Notes under the pieces: generated by a model
What the model was told of the DNA's origin: nothing
Seen by the model: the letters and a program-made list of their open reading frames with translations, nothing else
Database searches by the model: none
Shown here: piece after piece, positions 45,131 through 56,970 of the stretch
Position numbering within the stretch: the stretch's first letter is position 1
Layout of the letters: every line of letters starts with the position of its first letter
NCBI GenBank assembly: GCA_024752435.1
Contig: CP103028.1
Location: 1,116,001 to 1,180,000, forward strand
Source of the DNA: Allantophomopsis cytisporea
Taxonomy: Eukaryota > Ascomycota > Leotiomycetes > Phacidiales > Phacidiaceae
Direction: 5' to 3'
DNA length: 64,000 nucleotides
Translations under genes and position numbers: made by a program

Positions 45131-45640
45131 AAAACTAACTATTGTTAAGTGTGACTGCTTTTATTGAAGTAGGAACTAGATTTTGCAGAGAGTTAGTCAC
45201 GATCATAGTAAAGAGAGGATTGCAGAATAGCATTCCTTGCAGGATACGATAGAATTCGAGTCATAAAATCACTTGTTACAAGCTGATGCACTCTTGCTTT
45301 TTTGTGTGTGACTCTTATATGCAGATGTGATACAGATATACTTAGACGTTAAGATATATCGTTATGCGTAAGTGTCTTTACAATTATAGTTCACAAACAT
45401 CAATTCTTGTTAAATGTTGCCGCATTTATCACAGTAGGAGATAGTTTAGAGATTCAGATATTCGCGATTGTAGTAAAGTTAGGATTCAAGAATGGTACTA
45501 ATTTCTTACAGAAGGCGAAAATTGTAGTAATGCAATCAGTAGTTACATGCTTTACGACTCCTGCATTTTTCCTTAACTCCTATATGCATTGATGCAGATA
45601 TTCTCAGAAGTCAAGATATGTCGTTCTGTGAATTGTTTCT
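45131..45640. repeat. diverged tandem duplication
   Basis: Copy 1 (about 45131-45365) and copy 2 (about 45402-45632) align in the same direction. Paired blocks include ATTGTTAAGTG / CTTGTTAAATG, ATAGTAAAGAGAGGATT / GTAGTAAAGTTAGGATT, CTTATATGCAGATG / CCTATATGCATTGATG, and AAGATATATCGTTATG / AAGATATGTCGTTCTG. The copies differ at many positions, so the duplication is old. No coding sequence is conserved between them. The second copy ends about 170 bp before the start of the secreted-protein gene. Confidence 0.55.
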
Positions 45641-45805
45641 GTAACTGGAGACGATTAAGTACTTTTTTCTCAGACTATATAAATCATGTTCGCTCCCTTG
45701 AAAACAATATGATCCTTATCAGTTTTCGTATTCTCAACAATCTCATCACACTCCAAAACATATTCCAAGAATCTCGATATAATTCAGAACAATATCATCT
45801 TCAAA

Positions 45806-46545
45806 ATGCGGTTCTACCACGTTGTCTTCGCTCTTGCCGTCAGCACCGGCATTCTAGCTGCTCCAGTAGAAGAATTCTCTAAAATTGAGAAAAGAGCAAC
45901 TGCCGTAGACTTTATCACATACAACATCGGCACTTTGGCGACCACCATCGGCGGCAACCTCGATATTTTATGTAAGACGTCTTCTTGAGCAAAAATGCAT
46001 AAGCATGCTAACGTAGACTTTGATAGCACTGGCTGCCGCGAGTGTCCGAAATGATGTAAACGCACAGGTTACCATTATCGCAACCTACAATGTCAATATC
46101 CAAGCCATCGTATCAGCTGTTAACACTGCAGCTGCATCGATTGCATCCAACACAGTTGCTGGAGTTACTGCTCTCAGTGGGCCAGAACTTCAGGTCTTGA
46201 CTGCAGATGTCATTATAGCCGCCAATGTAATTGCCACTATCTCTGCTACCCTCTCTCTTGGAGCCAATGAGTTTATTCAAGGTGAGTTCCTGGTTCCTTT
46301 CATGTGATTCGAATTATACTGAATCCTTCATAGCAACCAAGAACGCTGTCGCTTCTGAGGTGTTAGCTCTTGAGTTTTCTATCGCTGCGCTCTCGTCTCC
46401 ATTGAATACCTACGTAGATGCCGTCATTATCAACGGCCAAAACGTTGCCAGTAGCAACATTAACGCTCTTGCATCTGCTATCACCTCTTTCAACGCTGCC
46501 ACCAGCGCTTTCATCTCTATCGGCAACCTCTTTGCTCCTGTCTAG
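45806..46545 (+). CDS. small secreted, cysteine-free protein
   Basis: Three exons (45806-45971, 46027-46281, 46334-46545) give 210 residues; introns are 55 and 52 bp with GT-AG borders. The N-terminus is a signal peptide (MRFYHVVFALAVSTGILAAP), followed by a short pro-segment ending in EKR at residues 28-30, a likely Kex2 cleavage site. The mature part of about 180 residues is rich in A, V, I, S, N and T, has no cysteine, and is made of amphipathic stretches that suggest a helical bundle. The composition recalls HsbA-type surface-binding proteins of fungi, but no sure match can be claimed. Secretion and surface coating or an effector role are inferences. Confidence 0.85.
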
Positions 46546-47784
46546 CGGTCTACATTGATGGGGCCACCCTTTCCGAATAAGTGATTACTATTGGGTATGT
46601 TGGATGGTTTGTTGGTGATGATTAGTATTAGTTCTTTTATGCACTATGACAATTCAAGACCTTCAAGCTACAAGTCCTCTTCGTGGCACGGATATCATGT
46701 CTGTGTTTCCTTAATAGATGAGTTTTAGTAATCAGTAAACTCTCTTCAACACCAATCTCTCAAAGATGCGGCTGTGAATGAATCAACACATGTGCGAATC
46801 TATTATCAGTAGGTTGTATTTACAATTGATATGTAGTAGCCAATCCAACTCATAGATAGAATGAGCAATATCTAGAGTATCGTAATACAAGAGTCACCTT
46901 AGTATCGATATTACAATCATAGTTTCTAGCAGTGTTCTACGGATTCCTCGCAACACGACCTTTCCCATTGAAATATATCGTCTACTTACGACCGTAAAGG
47001 ATCTCGGGCTGTGTGCCGAAGTCCACTACTCATTTAGTTTCGGGCATGGCAAGGCTGACTGGAAAATGAGGCATAACGAGCGGAGTATGTTAGGAAAGGA
47101 AGCAAAAGCCAATTGCGTATGTATTATGATAGAAAGTTATCGCAAGAGATCTGGAGCGCTTCCCCGTTCATTTGTTCTTTCTTGCCAATCCAGATAGTCT
47201 ATTCAATTTCTTCCTCCTCCTCTTTCTCTTAGATTTCTTCCTTATCCTCATCGCTTTCGTCTGTTATGAGAAGCAATGTTGTGACCATGAGTGATTTCAA
47301 GGCTATGGTGGGAATTGAGAGGATAAAAGAAGCTTTCATGGCTTTGAGTCCACTTAGCCAAGCGAAAATGGGTATTTTACAGTATGGAACTACTTCAGGC
47401 CCATAATGCAAAGCGCAGAGGGTTCAAAAAAGTTGAGAGAGGTTGAAAGCATTGTTGTGACGATGGAAAGATTGAAAGTGAAGAAGTTGGCGTTTGAGGA
47501 TTTCAGTTCATATAAGAATCGAGAGAGCGGGAAGGGAGCATGCTAGAGGCATACCAAAGGTAGGTTGTGTCATCTATGAGTATATAATTTGACTAAATAA
47601 CTTGAATCATAACCAAGTCAATAACGACATTTATCAATACGAATTTAATTGACACGAGAAAGCTAACAAATCAACTAAAATCATCGAATTGGTATCTGCT
47701 AGTAACCTACTATCCTCTCTACAACCCTCCCTAGACGATATCAAGCCATCAACAACTCTCCCATGCCGCCCTCAAGATCATTCC
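46546..47784. other. intergenic region
   Basis: No coding region is supported. A 60-codon minus-strand frame at 47229-47411 ends in an acidic run encoded by a TCT/TCC-rich tract and is taken as chance. Confidence 0.5.
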
Positions 47785-47991
47785 CTAGTCCATCAGCGAC
47801 GCTATATTGAAATCGTCTAGCTTGCAAGTGTTGGTGAAGGGACCTCCACAGTTGAAGGGAGCCCAAGCGAAAACATCATAGCACTCCATACATCCATCCC
47901 CGGGCTTCTCGGTTTTCTCTTTGCACATCTCGATGGACTTTCGACGGCCTATGCACTCGCAGGCGAAGACTGTTCTGTCGTAATAACACAT
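47785..47991 (-). CDS. small cysteine-rich protein
   Basis: A 68-residue single-exon frame from ATG 47991; an upstream frame extension of 16 residues starts without a better context and was left out. It has eight cysteines, at residues 2, 11, 13, 23, 34, 37, 48 and 56, and begins MCYYDRTVFACECIGRRKS. Short proteins starting MCxYxxxxxxC with C-x-C and C-x2-C pairs occur widely in ascomycetes and have no known function. There is no signal peptide, so it is probably intracellular, perhaps metal-binding through the cysteine pairs. The gene stands alone in a 2-kb gap. Confidence 0.65.
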   Translation of the reverse strand: MCYYDRTVFACECIGRRKSIEMCKEKTEKPGDGCMECYDVFAWAPFNCGGPFTNTCKLDDFNIASLMD

Positions 47992-48796
47992 TGTTGCGAG
48001 GGGGTGAATTTGTGAAGTCGAAAGGTGGAGATGGAGCAAATGGTGGAGATTAGTGGTATACTGATTTGATGGATGATGAGTCGATGGGTGGGCAGGTCGA
48101 GCAAGTCAAGTTGAGTCGTGGAGTATGCGGATAGGTTTGTGAAGTGGAAGAAAGAAGAACTTATACTACGGAAAGGCAGAAACAAGAAGTAACAGGCGCT
48201 GAAGCGTACAAATGACACGTCATGTTACTGGTAAGCCGTGGTACTCACTAAGATAGATAATGTGATGAGGTCGCAACATGTCCTCAACTATACTGAGGCA
48301 TCCAACCCACAAAGAGAATCAGGTGTATGATTCTGAAAGCGGTACCCAAGAGCCCACGGGCTTTAGGGGAGCTAGAATGATATATCTAGTGTATGGCCCT
48401 CATATTGCGTTACGGTGAGGACGTCAGATCCTTCGACTACCCGGTTCCCATCTGGATTCCACACACTGTGGCGATTACCACGTTTCATACTTAGAGAAAT
48501 TTAATTTGAGTCGCAAAAGTTGCAGCTTGAAGTAAGAGGCGTCAGATGTCGAATTATCGGGTTTCCACAGTGTGATCTGGTTTAATATTTCAGGCAATCA
48601 TCAAAAGAGTGATCTGAATTGCTGAACTTGTCTACCGCACATAATACACACCAGTCACTTCAAAGCACGTTGCCACGAAGATGAACCTAGAGAATTCCTT
48701 ATCGTAAAGACTCATGAATTCAGAATCAGTATCCCTAGCAACAACACCAACACCACCCAACCAATCCCATACTCCCCAAGCAATCCAAGCCTCAGC
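47992..48796. other. intergenic region
   Basis: Promoter of the cysteine-rich gene and the 3' flank of the polymerase gene. No other feature was recognised. Confidence 0.5.
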
Positions 48797-51700
48797 TTAC
48801 CAAGCATTCAAGTCACGATCAAATCTAACCAACTCCTTGCCAGCATCCTCAACATCCTTCTTGGCCTTCATACGCATATAAAAGATAGGACAGTCCTTAC
48901 TCGAGCAAATAACCTCACAATGCATACTTCCCTGACAACGCTGACACTGCGTCCAGAGTCTCCCAAAGCGAACCTCGAGATCAGAAACCTTAGCAAGTGT
49001 TTTAACGTACAGTTCGCCAACGCGGGGCGCGCAGTCCGAGCAGACGGCACCCTCGGACTCGTCCTTACCGCGCAGTGGCTTCTTGCAGCCCATGCAGGTT
49101 TGTGTCTTTTTCGCGAACTTCATGAGACCACCAACGGTGGGCGCCGCTACGGAAATGGAGCGTGTGTGGTCGCCGGTAAGGAGGGATTTCGCCTTGGTCT
49201 CGCCAAGGATCGGCTCGAAGATACGGCCCAGTGGCTTGGCGAGCTGGTTATCCAAATAATATTTTGTGTCGATGGGCACGTTGTTCTCGAGCACGTAGAT
49301 GGGGTCTTCGGAACGTTCGAAGTTTTTTGCTCCGGCAGAGCCCTTGATTATCACATAGGCTACACGGTCACCGAGTGTGGGGGCTGAGCCGGCATCACGT
49401 TTGCGCATACGGTCGGCAAGTTCGACGTGCGCTTGTTTAGCGGTGTAGTCGGATTTCGATAGGGCTTTGGTAATGACCAGCTTTGCCATGTCGATTTTGT
49501 TCTGCAAAAGGTCTGAAATGGTGTCCTTGACGTAGCTGCGAGGTGTCAGTAAGAGAACCATACGAAAGAAGGGGTGAAGACATACTCTTGGGCACCTTGA
49601 ACATCCTGATCAATGAGAATCATGCGCAAGACAGTCTCGATGACATTTTGCACAAGGCGACAATTATCTCTTCGCACTGTCTCAATACCCTTTGTATCCA
49701 TTTTATCATACTTGTCTGGATTTGTCCAGTATAGGCCCGCATATCTCTTCTTGTTGATAAGAAGATATGGGAAATAGACTTTTTCGAATTCCAGCTTGAT
49801 AGGCTTGATGAATTTACTCGATACATACCCAGCCGCCTCCTCACCCAACTTCATCGTCTCTGCCAGATCCTTAGTGCCAAACTTCACCATGACCGAATCA
49901 GTATCTCCGTAGATGACTTGTGCGTCATGAGAGTAGCCATTTGCAATGGTGTAATGCTCTTCTACCTCCTGCTTTGTCTTCTCAATCATTTGACGACCAT
50001 AAGATGTCGTGGAACTAGCGATAGCAAGACAAGGAAGTTTTCCTACAGTAGCTCCAGTAAGACCGTAAACGGAATTAGCACTGATCTTCAAAGCCAATTG
50101 ACGACCGTTCAACACAGCTTTCTTGAAGGGATCGGTCTCTACAGCAAGCTCTCTCTTGGCTTGCTTTCTAGCGGTAAGCAATTCTTCGAGAATTTGTGCA
50201 AGTAGACCTTTACGCAGTTTCGCAGTGGCGAACATGTCCCCATTAGGAGTCACGATGTAATCGTCGTCTTTCTTGAGATTAAGACGATCGATACTAGTTT
50301 TGTTAAGGAGAGTGGTATAACAAAGGTTATGAGCTTGGATAATACTAGGATATAGAGAGGCGAAATCGAGGGTAGCGATGGGGACACTGTAGTACCCTCT
50401 GGTGGGCTCAATGACAGTTGCTCCTTCGTATTGCTCATCCGAAGATTGGTCTGATCGAAGATTTGGGATGACGAGTTTCTGTTCTAATGCTTTACGGAAT
50501 AATTGACTGACAAATTTGACTTGTTGACCACGCGAAAGAAGGTAGTTGAATGGAACGCCAGTAACTCTTGCCATTTCTGTGTAGTTTTCAAGACAAGAGA
50601 GCTTGTCCATGAGTCGTTGCGGTAGATAAGCATCCTTCAGACAGTATACAGCCAATCTTCGCCTCGATTCCGGAGTACCGTTGAACAACTCAGTGATCAT
50701 AGTGTGGTGGACATCTTCCTTTTGCTCTCCCAAAAATTGCGCACAAACAGAGTTGAGTGTGTAACTTCGCAATTGGTGATCTCGCTGGACAAGTTGCAGA
50801 AGATCGAGTTGTAGTCGTCCGTTTGTATTTGTAGCCTTCGTATCTCTGTTTCCCATCTGCTTACTTGAAAAGTTGGTCTCCTTCGCAACGGATCGCACAC
50901 TTTGTAGACGTGACCAATAATCGAACCCAGCGACCTTGAGGTGTTTCGCACGATCTAGCAGATATGGGAAATCGAAGTTGGCAATATTGTAACCGATGAT
51001 AATATCCGGATCCACCTTATCCATAAAGTTCCTCCAAGCCATCAACATCTTCTCTTCTCGTTCAAATTCAAAGATCTGAGTGTTGACGATTAAACTCGTG
51101 GTGTCCAAACAGAACACATTCCGCACAAATGGCTTTTTCTCTCCATATCGGGTGACGACGTTGGCGATCTGAATAACTGGATCTTGGTTGGCTTCAGGGA
51201 AGATACCTTTGCGACCAGCGCACTCAATATCGAAAGAAAGGATACGTAGAGGAGCCATCTTCGCCCACTCTCCCTCCGGCTTGTGTGCTATGAGATCTCG
51301 ATAGTTGACCTCAGCCTCAATCTGGCAGTTTGACTGCCGCTCATTATCATGAATGAGTTTGTATGATTTCGCAGGGATCTGGACCCATGACATTCCAGCG
51401 ATCTTGGTATCAATCATGAATCGAAGAACATATTGAATGTTGTCGAATGTCAAGATATCCCCATCCGCAGATTTCCACATTCCCTTCCAATTCGCATTGC
51501 CACTCTGGATTGTCGTTCGAACTCTATTGATAAATTTCGGGTCGGTAACGGTGATTTTGAGATATGGACTTTGCTGGTTGCCTTGGAACCCATAGAGATT
51601 CTCTCGAAGCACCAATGATACAGAGTGGATGGCGGGTTGATGCTGTGCTACTTGTGTTTCGAGGAATGCCTTGAATCCTTCGCAGTCATTTCGTCCGAAG

Positions 51701-52203
51701 GATACAGGCGCTGCAACATATAAGTAGTGTAAAAAATCTGTTACATGAAGCATAACAGAATGGCCAACCTGTCAAGTTAGTACGACTTCTAACGAGACAA
51801 GTAGGAATCGTACCTCAGTAACACCAAACAATTTACATGTGGCTTTGCCACCATGAAGTGTTCCCTCCTCAACCTCGATCTGCTGAAAGCACAAATCATC
51901 TTCTTTCTCATTAAAGCCAGCCAAGCTTGGCCTGTCCCATTGTTGATCCTTCTCTGAATTATTATTCCTCAACCCGTTCATATCCTGGGTTAGTTTCTCC
52001 AAGACCTCCTCTTCGAAATGCGACTTCTGCTGTGTCCCCGGCTTCCCTCTGACTCCATTTTGCGAACTCTTAAATCGTGGGGCGGCCGGCGATGAGGTCG
52101 GTTCAAGTTTGCGCTTCTTGAGAGATGTCGGCGAGGTGGGGATATTTCGACGATTAACATCTTCGCCGAGAACTCTCTTCTGAGGAAGTACTGTGGCCGC
52201 CAT
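48797..52203 (-). CDS. POL3: DNA polymerase delta catalytic subunit
   Basis: Three exons (52203-51814, 51768-49586, 49535-48797) give 1103 residues, the normal size. Introns are 45 and 50 bp. The start MAATVLPQKRVLGEDVNRR was preferred to an ATG four codons upstream on the basis of family length. The 3'-5' exonuclease domain shows LSFDIECAGRKG (motif I, Asp and Glu), NIANFDFPYLL (II) and YCLKDAYLP (III). The B-family polymerase domain shows DFASLYPSIIQAHNLCY (motif A), KISANSVYGLTGA (motif B) and VIYGDTDSVMV (motif C). The C-terminus carries CysA zinc ligands (CMGC, CSDC) and CysB ligands for the iron-sulfur cluster (CQRC, CEVICSSKDC). It synthesises the lagging strand with PCNA. No defects are seen. 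Confidence 0.98.
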
Positions 52204-53190
52204 GATGAAGCTCACTCATGGGTTGAGGTGTAGAAATCGGGCCTTCGAGGGTGGTGGTTGCTTTGATGATGGACGTAAGTGTTGTCAATCAGTGTTCTTG
52301 GGTATGATAATTCACGTCGATGCATTGGGAGTCGCGTCGCCGTCGCGAGCAGGGTTTACGTGATTGAAAGTGATTGAAAGCCATTAACGCCGGACGTGTT
52401 CATTGGCTGAAGAGAGCTAGAGCTGTGTCGGAGCTCTCTCCGATCTGTGCTTAATCAGCGCCGTTTTATTCAGGCATCAAACTTCTCCGTAAGCCTCTTG
52501 CACTCTTATCTTCCATCTACTGTCTACCTCACTCGATGCCTTGTACTATCTTAAAGACACAAGATGATACGTCTTTGTCGATCCATGGTAAATTCCCGAT
52601 CATATCACGAACTTATCTAATGCACCCACTTATTTTCTACGACAACAACAAATTCTTCACTTATTTACAGGGATGAATGTACAAATCACCTGAGCAAAAC
52701 TTAACCGTGCCAACACAATTCGGATCAAGTACCGAGTCTGCCGAGCCTTACCGGCGATGTCGTCCATCATTCTTGCACCGTTGACACTTGGCCCCCTTCC
52801 CATACCATACAGAGTAAAACTGGCGACCTCACTGACACATACTCAGCCAATGAGCATCAGCTAAGTCAAGGTTCCCTTTTCAGAATTGCATCACTTTCGA
52901 ATGGAGTTCCTGGCCATGACTTTCCCATCTTTCCGATTGTCGATCTTATGATGGAACACGTATTATTTCATGGAAGAATCGGAGGTGAGCTGATGTATTT
53001 ATGAGTAAGAGCCCCTTCTTGGTATTGTGGCTTCACTTTCTTTTTTTCTATTGTCTATATCTTCTGGCTTTCAAGGCAGCTTCTGGCAAGCTACCGCAAT
53101 CGCCGTACATCTTTTCTCCGAAACATATTCTCTCAGGTCGAGTCATTCCCTGAAAGATTTCTTATTGGAACCTCTCTATTTCTTATCAGC
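52204..53190. other. divergent promoter region of POL3 and the SPT small-subunit gene
   Basis: The two genes are transcribed away from each other across 987 bp. No coding region is supported. The sequence contains several CT-rich stretches on the plus strand from 52480 to 52560 and 53030 to 53150. Confidence 0.5.
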
Positions 53191-53538
53191 ATGTCATATC
53201 TCACGGCAACCGATCGGAAGCCCGGATCTACAATCAACAAGCTCCGACGACGAATCCATCTTGCATACTACCAGTATGAAGTGACATACGGCGTGTATGT
53301 GATGTCACCAGCGGAAAAATGGGTGTTGAATGGCTTCGTCCTCACGTTCCTCGCATTCCTGCTTCTCGCGATATACTTCTACCTCCCTAACCTGGTATCG
53401 CGAATAGTCGAACGACTTGTATGGGTGTATAGAGGCTCTCCAGAGGTGGGAATGCGTACCGAGGGTATTCCAGAAGAGTTCATGGCATTGCAATATGCTA
53501 CATCTAAAAATGAAACAATGGCGATGGGGGTAGGTTGA
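53191..53538 (+). CDS. serine palmitoyltransferase small subunit-like protein
   Basis: A single exon for 115 residues from ATG 53191. Residues 20-75 hold the family core: LRRRIHLAYYQYEVTYGVYV, then MSPAEKWVLNGFV and one membrane segment (about 48-66). This matches the small-subunit family of animal ssSPT proteins, to which fungal proteins of this type are assigned. These subunits bind the catalytic core of serine palmitoyltransferase in the ER and raise its activity in the first step of sphingolipid synthesis. The protein is longer than animal ssSPTs of about 70 residues because of a 45-residue C-terminal tail. Confidence 0.85.
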   Translation: MSYLTATDRKPGSTINKLRRRIHLAYYQYEVTYGVYVMSPAEKWVLNGFVLTFLAFLLLAIYFYLPNLVSRIVERLVWVYRGSPEVGMRTEGIPEEFMALQYATSKNETMAMGVG

Positions 53539-55255
53539 CATCATTACTGTGCTAGAGTTATGCAGTTGCGCTTCATCACAGAGCATGGAAAATTGTTTTT
53601 TGAGATAATGGTTAACGTTGTTTTACAGTACATGGACTTTTGATTTATCGTCTGTACCAGATGAATGAGCGACTCAATCGAAGAACGCCTTCAAAATAGC
53701 GGCTCACCTTGTACGGCTTACCTGATCATAATCCTTTGGGTGACGCCTCAGAAGTACACTTATTCTTGAGGATAATATGGGTTAATAGGTGAAGGATTTG
53801 ATTGATATGCACGAGGAACGTTGGAAGAAGTTAGATTAATGCGGGAGCTGGACACACATGGAAGAGCGATCTAATTATGAGCGACACAATTATAATCAAT
53901 AAATAGCAACAAATAATGGGAATAAATAATGCACACGATATAACACGACATAACACCATATTCACTTGAACTCACTCACTCAATTTATCTGTCGATGAAA
54001 ATAAGCTTTTATTAAGACATGACACAATGAATTGGTACAGATGGAACTAAAAACAGAAATCCCACGAGCAGCATCACGTGATCTCGGACAAAGTCCAAAG
54101 CTGGGACACGACGTTTTATCCTTGTAGGATCGTCGGTAAATCAGCAGAATGCGAAACGACATCAGCTGGGTATCTGCACATCAAAGCAATGGCTCTCCCG
54201 TCATGGCCACTCCACCATCATGTCCACCGGAACTCAACCAGTATCGCTCTACTCTGTACGAGATCAGAGACGAAGAGGCAAAGATGAAGAGAAGAGAAGG
54301 AGAAGAGAATCCATCGAAAATGGACAAATATTCCAACAGCACTTTTTCTGTTCGGGTTGAATTCGATGATGGATTTGCCCGTGGCTAAGTACGCACTTGA
54401 TGAGGCTGAGATTCTTCTGGCGTCAGTCGTCATGTTTAGTGCATAAATCACCCCTGAAAATGAAATGCGTGGAGCGAGTGCCTGAAATAACAGCGAATAA
54501 CAAGGACGAAGGATGAAGTGAATCGAGGCGGTGCCTACCTGTGGAGGATGGAGTCGAGTGGCCATCTGCAAAGGAAGATGTATTATGGAGTGTAGACGGA
54601 GCTGAGGAGATGTCATGTTGAGTGGGTGAATGAATGAATGAATGAATGAATGAATCAACGAAATCAATAAGCTATTTGTGAATAGAACCAGAAGAGAACT
54701 CGAAGATCAAGGATCATCTGAGATCATCTAAGATCATTTAGCATCTGTTTGATCTTCCAACCCTCTCAAATCTCCACATCTCTCGGCTTGCTTTGCCTTT
54801 TCAAGCATCAAAAGTCGATGCTGGTACTGGTGCTGTTGTGGCTTGACCCTCTCGCGTCTCATCGTCTCGTCTCTCTCTCTCACAGATCACTCTGCTTCAC
54901 TCTCACCCAACTACACAATGATTTAACGACGTGACGACCTTCGACTCCACATTTTTACCTGGATTCCGGAATCCTACCCACTGCTACCGACTGTCATTAT
55001 CCCCAGGGTAGTCTAATCGATACTTCATCCAACCTCTCCACCAACGACGGTCCGTCTTCCATTGCGCATTTCGAAAGAGCTGAACGTCTCTCCCTTCTAC
55101 GTCCTTTCGCGACGACAACAACGACAACAGATCAACGTCAACTCTGTACATTACTAGCCGACGAACAGCACCTACATACTATCGACATCACAAAATCCTT
55201 TGAAGATCGCCCGCGGTACATGGTCGCACCTTCATAAACCATAATTGAAACTGCC
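53539..55255. other. gene-free region and rhomboid promoter
   Basis: No coding sequence is supported over 1.7 kb. A minus-strand frame at 54218-54667 includes translated microsatellite and is not taken as a gene. From 54740 to 55250 the plus strand is C- and T-rich, as expected for the long leader of the following gene. Confidence 0.5.
54627..54655 (+). repeat. (TGAA)7 microsatellite
   Basis: Seven perfect TGAA units. No coding gene overlaps it. Confidence 0.9.
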
Positions 55256-56970
55256 ATGGCAGCCAACGAATACTACAATACTGGCTCACGGCCAGGCAAC
55301 GCCCCATATACCAACCAGCACAACGAAGCACCACTTCCACCTCTCCCTCATGAGGCAGACTATCCCAAGCCAACGAAATCGCCTTTCGAAGCTCCCTTCG
55401 ACGACCATGTTTATCCGATGCCTGTGTCCCACCAAAACTCCCAGAGCTCATTCGGTCAAAATTCGACGTACTATGGATCTAGACCGACGGACAGTAATCC
55501 TTCCTTTCGGGACGATATCCAACTGAGGGACAACCCAAGCAGGCCCAAGCTCGATACTGAGGACCACGTCTACGATGCTCCCCCACCTATGATGGGAAAT
55601 TCATACGATGGGTCAGAACCTCCGCGACGACGGGGCATGGGATTGTTTTCAAGGAATGGAAAGAGAATCGCATGGGTCACGTATCTTTTGACAGTCATCC
55701 AGATCGCCGTGTTTATTGGCGAGATTGCGGAGAATGGTATGTCTTCTCCACAGTTTGGCGTTCTAGTCTATCAAAGTAAGACATACTGACTGAATATGAT
55801 AGCTGTGAAGACCGGTTCTCCAATCATGATCCATCCCTCCTTCAATCCCATGATAGGACCAAGTACCTACGTTCTCATTAATATGGGCGCTCGATTCGTA
55901 CCGTGCATGCATAATGTCGAAGGCGTTCAAGATTCGTCCTCAACGATCAACTGGCCCTGTCCTAACACCACAACCTCCGACAGCACCTCCTACTCAAATA
56001 AATGCACTCTCCAGCAACTTTGTGGTTTCAACTCCACTAATCCCGTCCCCAATCCCGTGGCCAACGGCTCTATAAATGATACTCCACAACCGGATCAATG
56101 GTTTCGCTTCATCGTCCCCATTTTCCTACACGCCGGTATAGTGCACATCGGCTTCAACATGCTACTCCAATGCACACTAGGCCGCGAAATGGAAATCGCT
56201 ATCGGCCCACTACGCTACTTCCTAGTCTACATGTCATCAGGGATATTCGGCTTCGTGATGGGCGGCAACTTCGCCGCAACAGGCATCGCCTCAACAGGCG
56301 CCTCGGGCTCTCTCTTCGGCATCATAGCCCTCAACTTCCTCGACCTCCTCTACACATGGAAGGAACGCCCCTCCCCATGGCGCGACCTCGCCTTCATCGC
56401 CCTCGACGTCATCATCTCCTTCGTCCTCGGCCTGCTCCCGGGCCTCGACAACTTCTCTCACATCGGCGGCTTCCTAATGGGTCTCGTGCTCGGCGTCTGC
56501 ATCCTGCACTCGCCTTCTGTGCTGCGCCAGCGTATCCGCGAGGACGAGCCGCCGTATGCGCCTGTCGGCATGGTGCGTGCGTCTGACGGCGATCGCAACG
56601 CTGGCGTGACAGCATTCGTGAAGAACCCGCTCGGTTTCTTCAAGGGTCGCAAGCCACTTTGGTGGGCTTGGTGGGGCATTCGTGCTGCGGCGTTGGTGGG
56701 TGTCATTGTGGTATTTGTCTTGCTGTTGAACAATTTCTACTATTACCGCAAGACTTGTAGTTGGTGTAAATACCTTACTTGCTTGGTGAGTTTGCTTCTT
56801 TCTCTCATTTGCGGCTTCGAGAGTCGGCTGTTGGGCGTTGTGAATGGGACGTGCTGACTGAATGTTCCTAGCCTGTTAGTAACTGGTGTGAGATCGGAAA
56901 CCTCAACCTCACGAGTTCGAGCTCGAGTAAGCGTGAGCTTATGAGCCTTTTCGCGGGGATCAGAGGGTAG
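55256..56970 (+). CDS. rhomboid-family intramembrane serine protease
   Basis: Three exons (55256-55736, 55803-56785, 56872-56970) give 520 residues; introns are 66 and 86 bp with GT-AG borders. The first 135 residues are cytosolic, rich in P, S and N, without a signal peptide. The rhomboid core has seven hydrophobic segments. Visible active-site marks are HAGIVHIGFNMLLQ (the H-x8-N region of TM2), the nucleophile in GASGSLFG with Ser328, and HIGGFLMG with His380. A loop of about 75 residues between TM1 and TM2 contains six cysteines and NTT/NGS/NST sequons and probably faces the lumen. Rhomboids cut membrane proteins within the bilayer. Size and layout match secretory-pathway fungal rhomboids (Rbd1/Rbd2-like) rather than mitochondrial Pcp1; the substrate is unknown. 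Confidence 0.93.

Larger units (their letters stand above)
42777..45805. other. 3-kb decayed region upstream of a secreted-protein gene
   Basis: No intact gene is seen. It contains a possible coding remnant (44488-44626, minus), a diverged tandem duplication (45131-45640) and a TATATAAA motif at 45676-45683, about 120 bp before the next ATG. Most of the rest is AT-rich with short random frames, including 44140-44436, which has no recognised domain. Confidence 0.5.

Noticed and set aside
47229..47411. 60-codon minus-strand frame with acidic end
   Set aside because: The acidic part is only a translated simple tract; no start context or homology cue.
48920..49387. 155-codon frame on the strand opposite the polymerase gene
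   Set aside because: It is antisense to the conserved C-terminal cysteine region of POL3 and has no features of its own.
54218..54667. 149-codon minus-strand frame
   Set aside because: Its start is translated from the TGAA microsatellite and the rest has no domain or conserved look.
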